A DNA stretch of 64,000 nucleotides from Usnea hakonensis (lineage: Eukaryota; Ascomycota; Lecanoromycetes; Lecanorales; Parmeliaceae): positions 186,001 to 250,000 of the forward strand of contig BLJB01000150.1 in the NCBI GenBank assembly GCA_013423325.1, in the 5' to 3' direction. Position numbers and translations under genes: made by a program. Below, piece after piece: positions 10,659 through 20,507 of the stretch; position 1 is the first letter of the stretch; each line of letters starts with the position of its first letter. The notes beneath the pieces were generated by a model that did no database searches, was not told the DNA's origin, and worked only from the letters and a program-made list of their open reading frames with translations.

Positions 10659-11999
10659 ATGGAAGGAGCGCAACCTACTGTAGGAAGTGCCACCAAGTCT
10701 CAGCTAAAATATCTCGCGCCCGAGCTGAAGTGTGCTATCTTCCAAAAACTTCCAGATGTGACGAGCGCGAAGTCACTTGCCCTAACATCCTCCTCATTCT
10801 ATCATACTTTCCTAGACGCCCAATCTGTTCTACTCAATCAAGTTTTACAGAATGAAATCACCACAAATCTGCTGCATGGTGCTTTTGCAGCCTTCAACGC
10901 GTCTAAGATCCCGGTATGGACTAAAGAAGCCGTTCGGGGATTTTTGGACGAATACTTTGGAGACTTCATCCCTCACAAGTCTCAAAAGTGGAAACTCTCC
11001 GAAGCCCTTCATATGAGCAAAGTCCATACTTGCGTGGAGTTCTTTGCGGCTGAGTTCGCTTCTGCCGCGCTCTCGAAAAACCGCACCGCTCGAGGTCCAA
11101 ACGCAGCACCCTCAGCTGTAGAAATGATACGTATCAAGCGCATCCTCTACCGATTCGAAGTTTATTGCAATTTATTTCGAAAGCCACGTTATGACCAGAT
11201 GATTCGAGGCGAACGGAATTGTTTAATTCAACCCAGCCCTTTTGGAAAGGAAGAACAACAGGAAGTCTTTTTCGATATGTTCTCGCCTTGGGAAAACGAA
11301 CAGCTGGGCTGCATCCACGATTATCTCATTGAACAAATAACTATTCCATTCAATGACGTTGCAATGCACGACGTTGACTGGGGCGAACTTGAAGTTGAAT
11401 GGATTGAGCCCTTCGGCGATAAAGAAATATTCTACAAGGAGGGTTACCTCCTAAAAGGCCTGGAATTCATCTTCCAGCTCAGCACTACTAGCGCGTATGA
11501 TGATCGACACCGCCTGCTGAAGTCAAATCAGGGATCCGCCGGCTTTCACCTTTTCAAAGCGCTGACACCACCTGACTCACCCCAACAAGGTGGAATCCCT
11601 CTTGAGGAATACACTGATGAGGAAGAAAGAATGTTCGTCAATTCCTCCTTTGATAACGACAACGACGATGATATCGGTCCCGCCGAAGCATGGCGGTGGG
11701 CCCATGCTAGGAATACTAAGGAGTGCTTCTACTACCTTAAAAGCCATCGATCGCTCCGCCAGCGTGGGTATGTCATGTGGGATTTCAAAAGACATCTCGA
11801 CTGGGGTCTCCTCGAAAAGCCCGTGGCACACATGTTAGACTCGCTAAGACCAAATTTTTTGAGATGGGAAGCGGAGCAACAGGAACAGACGAGATCATTT
11901 GAAGAGAGAACGCGTATCTGGGAAAAGGGCGGGCGCGGATGGTGGGCTCCTGGAGATGAGAGCCACATACAGTGGCCTTCTAATCGCCGCAATTCATAG
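10659..11999 (+). CDS. F-box domain protein, 446 aa
   Basis: This is a single exon. The first ATG in the frame is at 10659; the frame is open further upstream but without ATG. Near residue 20 comes YLAPELKCAIFQKLPD, followed by SAKSLALTSSSFYHTFLD, the Leu-Pro-Glu-Leu and Leu...Ser...Phe pattern of an F-box that would bind Skp1 in an SCF ubiquitin ligase. The rest (residues 70-446) has no repeat or known substrate-binding domain. It carries an acidic stretch (DEEERMFVNSSFDNDNDDD) and a Trp-rich end. This type, F-box plus a long unique C-terminal part, is common and unstudied in filamentous ascomycetes. Substrate unknown. Confidence 0.75.
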   Translation: MEGAQPTVGSATKSQLKYLAPELKCAIFQKLPDVTSAKSLALTSSSFYHTFLDAQSVLLNQVLQNEITTNLLHGAFAAFNASKIPVWTKEAVRGFLDEYFGDFIPHKSQKWKLSEALHMSKVHTCVEFFAAEFASAALSKNRTARGPNAAPSAVEMIRIKRILYRFEVYCNLFRKPRYDQMIRGERNCLIQPSPFGKEEQQEVFFDMFSPWENEQLGCIHDYLIEQITIPFNDVAMHDVDWGELEVEWIEPFGDKEIFYKEGYLLKGLEFIFQLSTTSAYDDRHRLLKSNQGSAGFHLFKALTPPDSPQQGGIPLEEYTDEEERMFVNSSFDNDNDDDIGPAEAWRWAHARNTKECFYYLKSHRSLRQRGYVMWDFKRHLDWGLLEKPVAHMLDSLRPNFLRWEAEQQEQTRSFEERTRIWEKGGRGWWAPGDESHIQWPSNRRNS

Positions 12000-12354
12000 G
12001 ACTCTGGCGCACAGACGTATAGGCGTAAGATGCTTAAGAGTAAGGGCTTCGTGTTTGCAGATTAGAGTCAGAATATTGTTGATATTGCGAAGCAGTGCCG
12101 TGTCGAGGCTCATTCGAGAAATGAATATATTCTACACTTATGCAGTCGCTAGGACTCCGTGGCTTAAAGTACCTAGGTAGGTAGGCAAGGTAGTCTTTCA
12201 GAGCGCTAGTATAGTGTCCAGATCAGGTAAAGCGTGATCTAGCGTAAAGCTTAGCAGATCACGTCAACGAGCGCGTCGATCCGACGCGAGTCGCAACTCC
12301 ATAGCACCTTCCAAGCAAATCCCCGAGTTCAAGCAGCCTACAAAGGAAGTCGCA
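12000..12354. promoter_or_regulatory. Cdt1 promoter region
   Basis: This 355-bp spacer holds the motif CCTAGGTAGGTAGG at about 12171-12184, an 8-bp inverted repeat CGTGATCT...AGATCACG (12233-12240 and 12256-12263), and two MCB-like CGCGT cores in opposite orientation at 12271-12289. It is the only upstream region available to the Cdt1 gene. Confidence 0.45.
12271..12289. promoter_or_regulatory. Pair of MCB-like (MBF/SBF) sites
   Basis: GCGCGT at 12271-12276 and ACGCGA at 12284-12289 contain the ACGCG core in opposite orientations, 66-84 bp before the Cdt1 ATG. In fission yeast cdt1 is controlled by MBF through MluI-box sites, so the position makes sense. Core matches this short also occur by chance. 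Confidence 0.4.
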
Positions 12355-13920
12355 ATGCCTCCAATGACAAAGAGACGGAAAGTCTCTGGGCTGATGACAC
12401 CTTCATTGGCGACTCCTGCCACACAAACAACAATTCAGGCTTTTGGCAAGATCTCCAAGTCGCAGGCACAGGATTCCAAGAAGGGCCTCTCAGGCAAGAA
12501 CAGCGCCGCAGCACATAGCAAGGATGTTGCAAATGGCGAGAACAGCAAGAAGCGCAAGCTGGAATCCATATCTGGTCCTACGAATAAAGACGAAGGCGAG
12601 AAAACACTAAGCTTGAGGAAGCAGGCACAACCCATAAATGGCAGCAGTGCCAGACTGGTGCAGACATCGGCTAATTCACCGACGACCACCTCAAACGATT
12701 TGCCTCCGGAGAGAACACCATCACCCCCAAGCCTTGTAAAAACCCCAGCAAAATGCGCTCGCTCAAGCCTCGAATCCATCGCTCTTGCTTCATCCTCGCC
12801 CTCCGACCCGAACCCTTCGTTGGACGCAACGCGCCCTGAGACACCACCCTCTTCGCTAGTTTCGGCAGAGAGCGGATCGCATCAATTGCCAGATGAATTG
12901 CAAGACCTCGTCAACTTGTACTCCTCGTTCCTGACCATCCTATCTCTTCACCATGCGCACCATGGATCCCTGGCCCCTGTAGATCTACGTAACCTTGGAC
13001 CTGGCATTGAAAGAGCATGGAAGAAAAGAAGAGTGACTCCGCACGAAGTGAGGAGAATACTAGCCATCGGGCGGCCCGAAGGGACCAATGGGCTTGAGAA
13101 AGCAGGACCACTTTATCTGTCAGATTACGGTCATGGCAAAATATGTGTCGAGATTGCAGACCATTTGCATTCACAGACAGATACAAGGCGACCAGTCAAT
13201 GAAGAATACCTGAACACAGTCTTTCTCCGCAATCTGGAGCGGCGCTGGACATGCTACAAGACTGAAAACCCGGCTGACCCTTCTCCCTCGGACTTCCTTG
13301 CTTCAGTCGCCTTGTTACCGATCACACCATGCGCTTCTCTCTCGGAAATCGCCGCCATCTCCAAAGGACAGCGGCGTCTTGAAGACCTCAAAGCCGGCGC
13401 CATCAAAGCCCAACAGAAGCCGCTGTCCGATACGTCTGCAAATCCCACCGTGTTACCCTTGTCAAACCCAAAACAAACTTCTGCTCGCTCCACAGACCTC
13501 TTCTCACGACTCAAAGCCAAGCAACTCCACCAGTCCACCCTCCCTCCACCTCCCTCCCCAGAGGCTCTGGCTCGGAAATCCGCACTTCAACGCCTGCACG
13601 AGATTACGCCCGTGTTGGAAAGCCTGGCCTTTTCCTCCAAGAAATGCGCCAATGATGACGCCGCGACAATCAGGACAGAATCAACGGCACACCCCGTTTC
13701 TTTCACAATGCCAACACTGGTACAGCATTTACAAATGTCATTGCGGAATCCGATCGGCAAGGAGGAAGTCATCAGGTCCGTTAGGGTGTTGGCAGAGGTG
13801 GCTCCCGAGTGGGTGGGGGTGAAGGAGGTGGGAAAGATGGTTGGTGTCACGATCAAAAGTGCGGGTTTGAAGAGGCATGAATTGCGGGGGAAGATTGAGG
13901 GCCTTCTTGAGACGCTCTAA
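12355..13920 (+). CDS. cdt1: DNA replication licensing factor Cdt1
   Basis: Cdt1 loads the MCM2-7 helicase onto origins with ORC and Cdc6 in G1. This single exon gives 521 aa, a usual fungal length. The N terminus has a basic cluster (KRRKV, residues 6-10) and at 24-35 QTTIQAFGKISK, which resembles a PCNA-interacting (PIP) box. Residues 40-170 are disordered with several Ser/Thr-Pro sites. The central domain starts near 177 (LPDELQDLVNLYSSFLTIL) and includes RRVTPHEVRRILAI. The C-terminal winged helix that contacts MCM covers about 405-521 (ALQRLHEITPVLESLAF, then RSVRVLAEVAPEWVGV). Two MCB-like sites lie just upstream. I recognise the family from the central and C-terminal patterns. Confidence 0.85.
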   Translation: MPPMTKRRKVSGLMTPSLATPATQTTIQAFGKISKSQAQDSKKGLSGKNSAAAHSKDVANGENSKKRKLESISGPTNKDEGEKTLSLRKQAQPINGSSARLVQTSANSPTTTSNDLPPERTPSPPSLVKTPAKCARSSLESIALASSSPSDPNPSLDATRPETPPSSLVSAESGSHQLPDELQDLVNLYSSFLTILSLHHAHHGSLAPVDLRNLGPGIERAWKKRRVTPHEVRRILAIGRPEGTNGLEKAGPLYLSDYGHGKICVEIADHLHSQTDTRRPVNEEYLNTVFLRNLERRWTCYKTENPADPSPSDFLASVALLPITPCASLSEIAAISKGQRRLEDLKAGAIKAQQKPLSDTSANPTVLPLSNPKQTSARSTDLFSRLKAKQLHQSTLPPPPSPEALARKSALQRLHEITPVLESLAFSSKKCANDDAATIRTESTAHPVSFTMPTLVQHLQMSLRNPIGKEEVIRSVRVLAEVAPEWVGVKEVGKMVGVTIKSAGLKRHELRGKIEGLLETL

Positions 13921-14424
13921 CCCCTTGTTGTCTTTTCTTCTTCTTGGATAGTAGAAAGTGCCAGGATGGGTACTTGGATACTCGGATTCACTTGGGCCAC
14001 AGATAGTGCCATACTTATAGTGTCAAAGAATTGTAATTCAAGAACGATTGTCGATCCAAGTCATCAGTGTAGAGTACTGTACTGTACATCGTAGACGGCA
14101 TACATTTATTTATGTATTTGACTGCCGGATAGTACATCCGGGTACCGGAGTATAGAAAAAGGAGAAGAGGAGATTTCCGGACGGGATGGATAGGGAATTG
14201 AGCATGATGCAAATGCGATGAGTGGGTGGTGCGAGAGATGGCGGGCGCCTCCAAGGTTGATGCCATCTGATGGATACTTAGGTGTGGGAGACCTTTCTCC
14301 ATCTTTGAGAGCCAGTGCGAGTCGCCAGACCGGTCTATCTAGAGTATACCTGCTATCATTAGGTATCATACACATCTCCTCTGCCTTTGTATCTTAGCAT
14401 ATGTACAGCCCACCGTCTAACTTT
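13921..14424. other. Convergent intergenic stretch, 13921-14424
   Basis: This lies between the 3' ends of Cdt1 and the DUF1365 gene, so it should hold both 3' untranslated regions. No open frame with coding look and no repeat is seen. Confidence 0.5.
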
Positions 14425-16654
14425 CTAAAGCATCTCTCCCACACCCCACCGCAAATGCACCCCCAGACATCCCATCACCACCTTCGCAACCTCAGCCACG
14501 GTGAAGCGGGAATCTCCGTTGCATAGCCCGACCAGGCCGTCGAAAGACAGCACGCACAGCCAGCAGAGCCAAATTCTCAAGATCCAAAGCGCCACATCGA
14601 TCACAGCCGGCGTGCCAAAAGCGACGTATTCACTAAGTAATATCTTGAGGACAGCTTTCCTGTATGCGCGGGTCTTTGGGGCGTCGGTAGCGGGCAGGCG
14701 TGCAGCGCAGCTGTCGAGATCTGAAAGCGCAGAGTTGTGGGACGGTGATGGAAGGCGCCGGAGGAGGTGAATTGGTATCCAACGGAGGCGATCTAGTAGG
14801 GGTGTCGGTGGTGGAAGACGGGTTGTCTCCCATAGCATGTTAGGATGCTCGTCGAGAGAAACGTTCCACCAAGGCCACATCTTGAAAAGCTCGATTACGC
14901 GGGGAGGTTTTGTGAAAATTCTGGCGAGGAGGTCGGGGTGGGAGGTGTGGAAGGTGGCTGTGTTAGGATCAGGCTTTGAGAGAGCAACTTCGACGTACTC
15001 GAAAACAGATGGACAGCGGCTGATTTGGTCGTAGAAGAGAGGTGAAGTGATCTTGAATGTCACAGAGTCTTGCTGCATGTTTGGCTTATCACGGAGAGCA
15101 TAGGGCGTGAAGGATTCCTCGGCGGACATGGTGGCGATGCCAGGTAGAAAGTGCATAGGCAACGTGAGATCCGACCTTTCGATAAAACTTTTGAGGAATT
15201 CTCTAAAGATTGCGGCAATAGCTCTGAGACATCATTAGCATTTTCGAGAGAAACGGGCCGTTCTTCTCTTTTACATCTCATCCTGCGTCTCATTCCTCCC
15301 AATGCTGTCTTTGAGTACCTCGGGCCTATACCAAACGTGAAGCCCCCTACGAAAGAAGAGCTTCGCTGCTTCTCTAGCGATCCGTGGAAAAGTGACCAAA
15401 CCTACCCACCACCAAGCTGCAATGAACTTGAAGGTGTCCCAACCTTTGAGTTTGTAAGGGTCTACGCTTTCCGTGGAAGAAAAGATGCGAGCAACGAGTT
15501 TTGGATGTTGTTTGGAAGAGCTAAGGGTGATTGTATTATCGACAATAGCCGCACCAGCTCTGCTACTTAAGTGAGGAAAGAAGGGGTCCTTAGCCGAAAG
15601 CGAGTAGGCGCCCTTCCGAGAATTGAATGGAGACACATGGAAGTCTTTTGGCCACGATTTGGTGAACCGTTCTTTTACTTTCTGATCGAGTGGATTCTGC
15701 TCCTGGCTTTCATCCTCATCCATTTTCTCTGCTGCAAATTTGTTATTATCTCCAAAAGCTCCACTTTCAGCCTCTGTGGCTTTCAAAAAGTACATGCGTC
15801 TCTCGTCGAATGTGTTATTCACTTCGAGTATCATGGCTTTTAGCTCCTTTGTGCGGTCGTACAGATACCAAAATGACACAGGGTTGAAAGAGTATCCCAA
15901 GAACCGAGGCGCTGTGACAAGATAAGCATTGGGATAGTCGTCAACTTTCTCGTTCTATTCAAATCCATGAGCGTGTAGGCACAGGTCTCATGCAGCTTGC
16001 GCTTACTTGAGATTCAAGGTAGGTATCAAGCTTGCCTCGCAAGCCGTGCATACTATCTCCTCGGGCGAGGTAATCCGCAGAGTCAACGTTGAACCAGCCA
16101 GTTTTGGGTTTTCGGCCCTTCCATGGTAAAGACTTCAGATCTGCTGTCAAAAGAGACGAGACCCAGCCTCGCCAGCCTACTGGGATGCCCACGAAAAGGT
16201 AGGAGTAGGAAAATGAGTGCTTCTTGGGGAAGAAACGCGTGTGAGACGTTCGACACGGGAACAGAATTGGTTTCAAAGGACTCGATGCATCGTTGTAGTC
16301 GTACTGACTAATGTACCGGCCATTGTCGAATTCCCATTGAAGTCGTTTCACTTTGGATTCGAGCTCTTCTATCTCGACCTTTTTCTCCTGGCGTTTCTTG
16401 TATGCCCAAGGTACCAAGTAGAAGTCCAAGATGGAGAAGCCCACACAACAGGCACAGTGGAGACAGCAATAACCTTTTAACAGGAAGTGAGAGCGCCAGC
16501 GCCAAGAATCAGAAGAGGACAGTGGATCTTGTCTGGGCATTCCAATCCAAAGTATAGAAAACAACTTGAGATCGGTTGCGGCGCCTGGCCGGTCATATCG
16601 GTACCTCGTGTACCACACCGTGGCAGAGACAATGGTTGATAGTAATATATCCAT
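14425..16654 (-). CDS. DUF1365 family membrane protein, 3 exons
   Basis: Exons in transcription order are 16654-16007, 15954-15275 and 15223-14425. The introns are 52 nt (GTAAGC...GAATAG) and 51 nt (GTAAAA, branch GCTAATG, acceptor TCTCAG). The product is 708 aa. Residues 1-90 hold two hydrophobic segments (ILLSTIVSATVWY; CCLHCACCVGFSILDFYLV). The DUF1365 core starts near 125 (PILFPCRTSHTRFFPKKH, then HSFSYSYLFVGIPVG) and continues across the first junction as FLGYSFNPVSFWYLYDR. The C terminus has further hydrophobic stretches (VALWILRIWLCWLCVLSFDG). Bacterial members occur in lipid-modification operons; the fungal role is unknown. The first ATG in the frame is 16654. Confidence 0.85.
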
Positions 16655-17055
16655 GTTCCGTTTCACAAGTAGTCAAGGTTCAAAACGGTCCATGATTACC
16701 CATAAACCCATCCCGGCCAACCAATCTTTTTGCCATGAGTCTGAGATTCAATATCTGCCCATTCGCCACTTCCAGACTTGTACGGTTGTACCTGCAGGCT
16801 GTCATGACCGAACAACCTGGAAGTCGCTTATCTTATCTTACACTAGCGTAGCCGCTGCGATGACTGGTTACCAAGACATTTTGTTCCGCTTGCCTCTTCA
16901 GCTTCTCACGCTTCTCTCTCTCTTCCACTTTGCATGACAACATCTCTTACACACACCGCATTTATCCAAACCCCGCATCAAGCACACCATACCATATTCC
17001 AGCCTTAATTACTAAGCTAACTCCATCTCCACAACCACTCAAACAGACTATCACC
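16655..17055. promoter_or_regulatory. Divergent promoter between DUF1365 and MBF1 genes
   Basis: About 400 bp separate two divergent starts. It holds a CCAAT box (ACCAATC at 16720-16726) and a CT-rich tract at about 16885-16930, both common in fungal core promoters, followed by a G-poor leader before the MBF1 ATG. Confidence 0.4.
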
Positions 17056-17647
17056 ATGTCAGACGACTGGGACACCGTTACCAAGATTGGGAGCAAGACC
17101 GGAGGAGGCTCCTCTCAACGTGAAACCGTTGTCCGAGGAAAAGGAGCACTCAACCAAGCTCAACGTAGCGGAGCCATCGTCGGCACCGAAAAGAAATTCG
17201 CCACCGGAAACCCGGTATGTCTCCCCCCCATCCATCCATCCACCCCCACCTTCACCATCCCCAAAGTCCCCTCTATCCCCCCCTCCTCTCCATCCCCCCC
17301 AACCAAACCTCCCCCACCCACACCCCAACTAACCCCCCCTTCCCCCCTTCCAGGCCAACAAATCCGGCTCCGAAGGCCAACGTCTCACAAAAGTCGACCG
17401 TTCCGACGACATCATCGCGCCGAACAAAGTCCCCGCCGAAATCGGCCAGAACATCCGCAACCGGCGCTCCAAAGAAGGGCCCTACAAGATGACGCAGGCG
17501 CAGTTGGCGCAAAAGGTGAATGCGCCGGCAAAGGACATCCAGACGCTTGAGAGCGGGGATGCGATTAAGAACCAGGCGTTGTTGAATAAGGTGGCGAGGG
17601 TGTTGAAGATTAGTCCGAAGACGGGGTTGCCGTTGGATGATAAGTAG
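17056..17647 (+). CDS. mbf1: Multiprotein-bridging factor 1 (MBF1)
   Basis: MBF1 is a coactivator that links bZIP-type activators to TATA-binding protein, and it also acts at stalled ribosomes. Exons are 17056-17214 and 17354-17647. The 139-nt intron (GTATGT...TTCCAG) is in phase 0. The product is 150 aa, the normal length. The N-terminal MBF1 domain covers residues 1-70 (MSDDWDTVTKIGSK; ALNQAQRSGAIVGTEKKF). The helix-turn-helix domain covers about 85-140 (GQNIRNRRSKEGPYKMTQAQ, then LQTLESGDAIKN-like and LLNKVARVLKI). The intron is almost pure pyrimidine with many C-runs. The gene is divergent from the DUF1365 gene and convergent with isocitrate dehydrogenase. Confidence 0.95.
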
Positions 17648-17945
17648 ATGGGTTGGGGAGTGTGGGGAGCGGGGGAGGGGGGGGTGGGTGATGCGATGGG
17701 AGAGTGATGAAGGGGAGGGGAGTTGGGGGCAGAGGCTTGCGTGATGGCGATAGAACAGTCCAGCATTCAAATTAGAATTATGAACTATCAGAATCGCGTT
17801 GAAAGCGTTTTCTCTACCGTCTTTTTGCTCTTCTGCGTTTCTGCCTTTTAGTATATACACGGCCTACTTGAACCCTATATACCTAACATACCCAAAATGC
17901 TGTATCTGACAATCTTATATACAAGGCGCTTTGACCCAATTACCC
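17648..17945. other. Convergent spacer with G-run tract
   Basis: This lies between the stop codons of MBF1 and isocitrate dehydrogenase. The first 75 bp on the plus strand carry at least five runs of four or more G, so the MBF1 3' untranslated RNA would be rich in G-runs. Confidence 0.5.
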
Positions 17946-19322
17946 TCAAAGTTTCTCCCTTAGATTACTCCTTAGCCGCTTATCCACCGCCTCCATATAC
18001 TCCTGCGTCGTCACATAATCCCTCCTCTCCACCAACCCACACGCCAGGGCCAAATCCTTCGTCATAACCCCATCCCTATCAACCGTATCCTTACAAGCCT
18101 GCTCCAAGCTTTCCGCAAACGCCACCACCTCCGGCGTATCATCGAGCTGGCCCCTCTGCACGAGCCCTCTTGTCCACGCGAATATCGACGCTATGGGATT
18201 CGTGGAGGTGGCGTTGCCCTTTTGGTGTTCCCTGAAGTGCCGCGTCACGGTGCCGTGCGCGGCTTCGGATGCAAAGGTCTTGCCGTCGGGGGTGATGAGT
18301 ACGGAGGTCATGAGGCCTAGGGAGCCGAAGCCTTGGGCCACTATGTCTGAGAGGACGTCGCCGTCGTAGTTTTTCAACGCCATGATGTATCCGCCGGAAG
18401 ATTTCATCATCTGCGCTACCATGTCGTCAATCAGCCGGTGCTCGTACCAAATCTTCAAGTTTTGGAATTCCGAAGCATAGTCCTTCTCGTAGATCTCCTG
18501 GAAGATATCCTTGAATCTCCCGTCGTATTTCTTGAGTATGGTATTTTTGGTGCTCATATATAGCGGTAGACCTTTGTTCAAAGCAAGTTTGAAGCTAGCA
18601 TGAGCGAAGCCGCTTATCGATTCGTCCGTGTTGTATTGCGTCTGGGCAACTCCTCCCCCTTCTCCATACTCAAACACCTGTATTCGCTCTGGCTTCCCTC
18701 CCTTTGGCGTGTACACCATCTCCAAAGTCCCCGGACCTGGTGCGACCATATCCTTAGCCCTGTACTGATCCCCAAAAGCATGCCTGCCAATTATAATAGA
18801 TTTCTTCCACCCTGGCACCAGCCTTGGTATTCTTGGTATAACAATCGGTTCTCTGAATACTGTCCCCCCAAGCTGGTTTCGTATCGTGCCGTTGGGGCTC
18901 AGCCACATCTCCTTCAGTTTGAATTCTTTCACACGCGCTTCGTCAGGCGTGATAGTCGCACATTTGACACCTACAGAGTATAGTTTAATGGCTTCTGCGG
19001 CGTCCAAGGTGACTTTATCATTGGTTTCGTTGCGGTATGGGAGACCGAGGTCGTAGTACTTTAGGTCGACTGATAGGTAAGGGTGAATGAACTTTTCTTT
19101 AATATCTTTCCATATGATGCGGGTCATTTCATCGCCATCCAACTCAACAATTGGGTTTTTGACCTTGATTTTGTTTGAGGAAGACATTGTTCTGTAATTG
19201 GGAAGAAAGAGTGGATGCGGTGGAGAGATTGGCTGGTTCCGATGAAGGAATTGTTGAGGTCGAAGAGTTTGGGCATGTGGTCTTCGGAGTGAATGTGCAG
19301 CAGGCGCCCACAACAAGCTCAT
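17946..19322 (-). CDS. idpA: NADP-dependent isocitrate dehydrogenase, mitochondrial/cytosolic
   Basis: It oxidises isocitrate to 2-oxoglutarate with NADP+ and supplies NADPH. This is a single exon of 458 aa. Residues 1-45 (from MSLLWAPAAHSLRRP) hold five Arg and no acidic residue, a mitochondrial presequence. A second ATG at 19185-19187 (MSSSNKIKVKNPIVELDGDE) would start the mature 413-aa form. Family motifs are present: LSPNGTIRNQLGGTVFREPI (substrate loop), the metal-binding region around KNYDGDVLSD, and AAHGTVTRH plus TSTNPIASIFAW (NADP side). The C terminus EKL is not a consensus peroxisomal signal. No intron is needed. Upstream DNA carries AGTAA repeats and a CACGTG box. The dual-location reading is inferred from the two starts and known fungal orthologues. 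Confidence 0.95.
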   Translation of the reverse strand: MSLLWAPAAHSLRRPHAQTLRPQQFLHRNQPISPPHPLFLPNYRTMSSSNKIKVKNPIVELDGDEMTRIIWKDIKEKFIHPYLSVDLKYYDLGLPYRNETNDKVTLDAAEAIKLYSVGVKCATITPDEARVKEFKLKEMWLSPNGTIRNQLGGTVFREPIVIPRIPRLVPGWKKSIIIGRHAFGDQYRAKDMVAPGPGTLEMVYTPKGGKPERIQVFEYGEGGGVAQTQYNTDESISGFAHASFKLALNKGLPLYMSTKNTILKKYDGRFKDIFQEIYEKDYASEFQNLKIWYEHRLIDDMVAQMMKSSGGYIMALKNYDGDVLSDIVAQGFGSLGLMTSVLITPDGKTFASEAAHGTVTRHFREHQKGNATSTNPIASIFAWTRGLVQRGQLDDTPEVVAFAESLEQACKDTVDRDGVMTKDLALACGLVERRDYVTTQEYMEAVDKRLRSNLREKL

Positions 19323-20507
19323 TGTTGTTGATGAGGGTCGAGAATCGAGGGGTAGGTAGTTCTTTATTCCTCATGAGGGGAAGAGAGACGGGGAGGATGC
19401 CTCGTAATCTCCGAAACTTAAAAGTAGGGGTACGGCGCGGAGTAAAGTAAAGTAAAGTAGCACGTGAGTACCTAGGTACCTTACTCCGTACTTTCAACGC
19501 AATTACGCGCTCATGACGTAGTGAAGCACTAAGGAATCCTTGCACCTTTCAAAGGCCTCGTGTCCAGATGCCTCGCCGAATATTTGTCTTCACCAAGAAT
19601 CTGAAGGGCAAGAATTGCCGAGGTGATGAACTCACGGGCTAAAGTGTGTTCTGTAAGGTAAGAATCACTCTGGTTAAGGTAATACCTTGTATAGGTGATT
19701 ATTCGACGGCATCAGTATCTAGCGGCGGCTCGAACGGGTAAGGAATTCGTAATAAGGCAACCTTTTCATAGTTCGCAAAGGCCGAGATGCGGCTTAAATG
19801 GCTCTTTAATTGTAATAGACCCATAGTATGCGCTTTATAGCGACGCTCATTCCTTGATTTTGCTTTGTCCAGGTGACACTCTGAGAGCAAAAGCTGCTCC
19901 GTCCTCTCAAGACGAGTCCGTCGTATCGTACATCACTGGGACCCTCGTCCAGCAATACATTGCCGCGGGAATATGTGAGAACCGAGTCTCCAAAATTGAT
20001 CAGGAGTGTGAATGTCCGACAATTTTCTTGAGTGACTGAGAGCACTGCACTGCGTCTTCGAGGTGCTTCGCTTCCCAATCCCACCCGACGGGATCATTCG
20101 GTCGGAATGATGGCATCCAATCACGGGATTGGCGTAAACATGATTATACGGTGAAGGCGATATAAATGTAATCCGTGTAGAAGCGAACATGCAAGTGTCT
20201 GTCTTTCTGATTGGAGAAAATCGAGATATTTGTCATTTTCAGAATTTTTGTTTCAAGTCCTCCCTCTTTGCGTTGATCATAGGCCGACCGAGACTCACAC
20301 GGTAATTGAGGGGTAGAGTCGGATTGCAATCAAGGTGTTGTCTCATTCGTTTGTCGTTTGTGCTACATCTTGGCATAAGCATCTATAAAATCTTCGAGGA
20401 GACATTCACCTTTCATGAGGGAGAGCATCATCAACATACCATACCCATCTCTTCACCTGAGGAGGACTCAGACACAGACCGTCCAGACACAGACCATCCA
20501 GGCATAG
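19323..20507. other. Intergenic stretch upstream of isocitrate dehydrogenase and F-box/zinc genes
   Basis: The left part is the isocitrate dehydrogenase promoter (see next entry). The middle shows only short frames without domains. The right part leads into the minisatellite. Confidence 0.5.
19437..19485. promoter_or_regulatory. Isocitrate dehydrogenase upstream motifs: AGTAA repeats, CACGTG, CCTAGGTACC
   Basis: About 115-165 bp before the first ATG, the plus strand shows AGTAA-type repeats (19440-19459), then the E-box palindrome CACGTG (19461-19466) and the palindrome-like ACCTAGGTACC. E-boxes bind bHLH regulators in fungi. Function here is inferred from position only. Confidence 0.35.
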
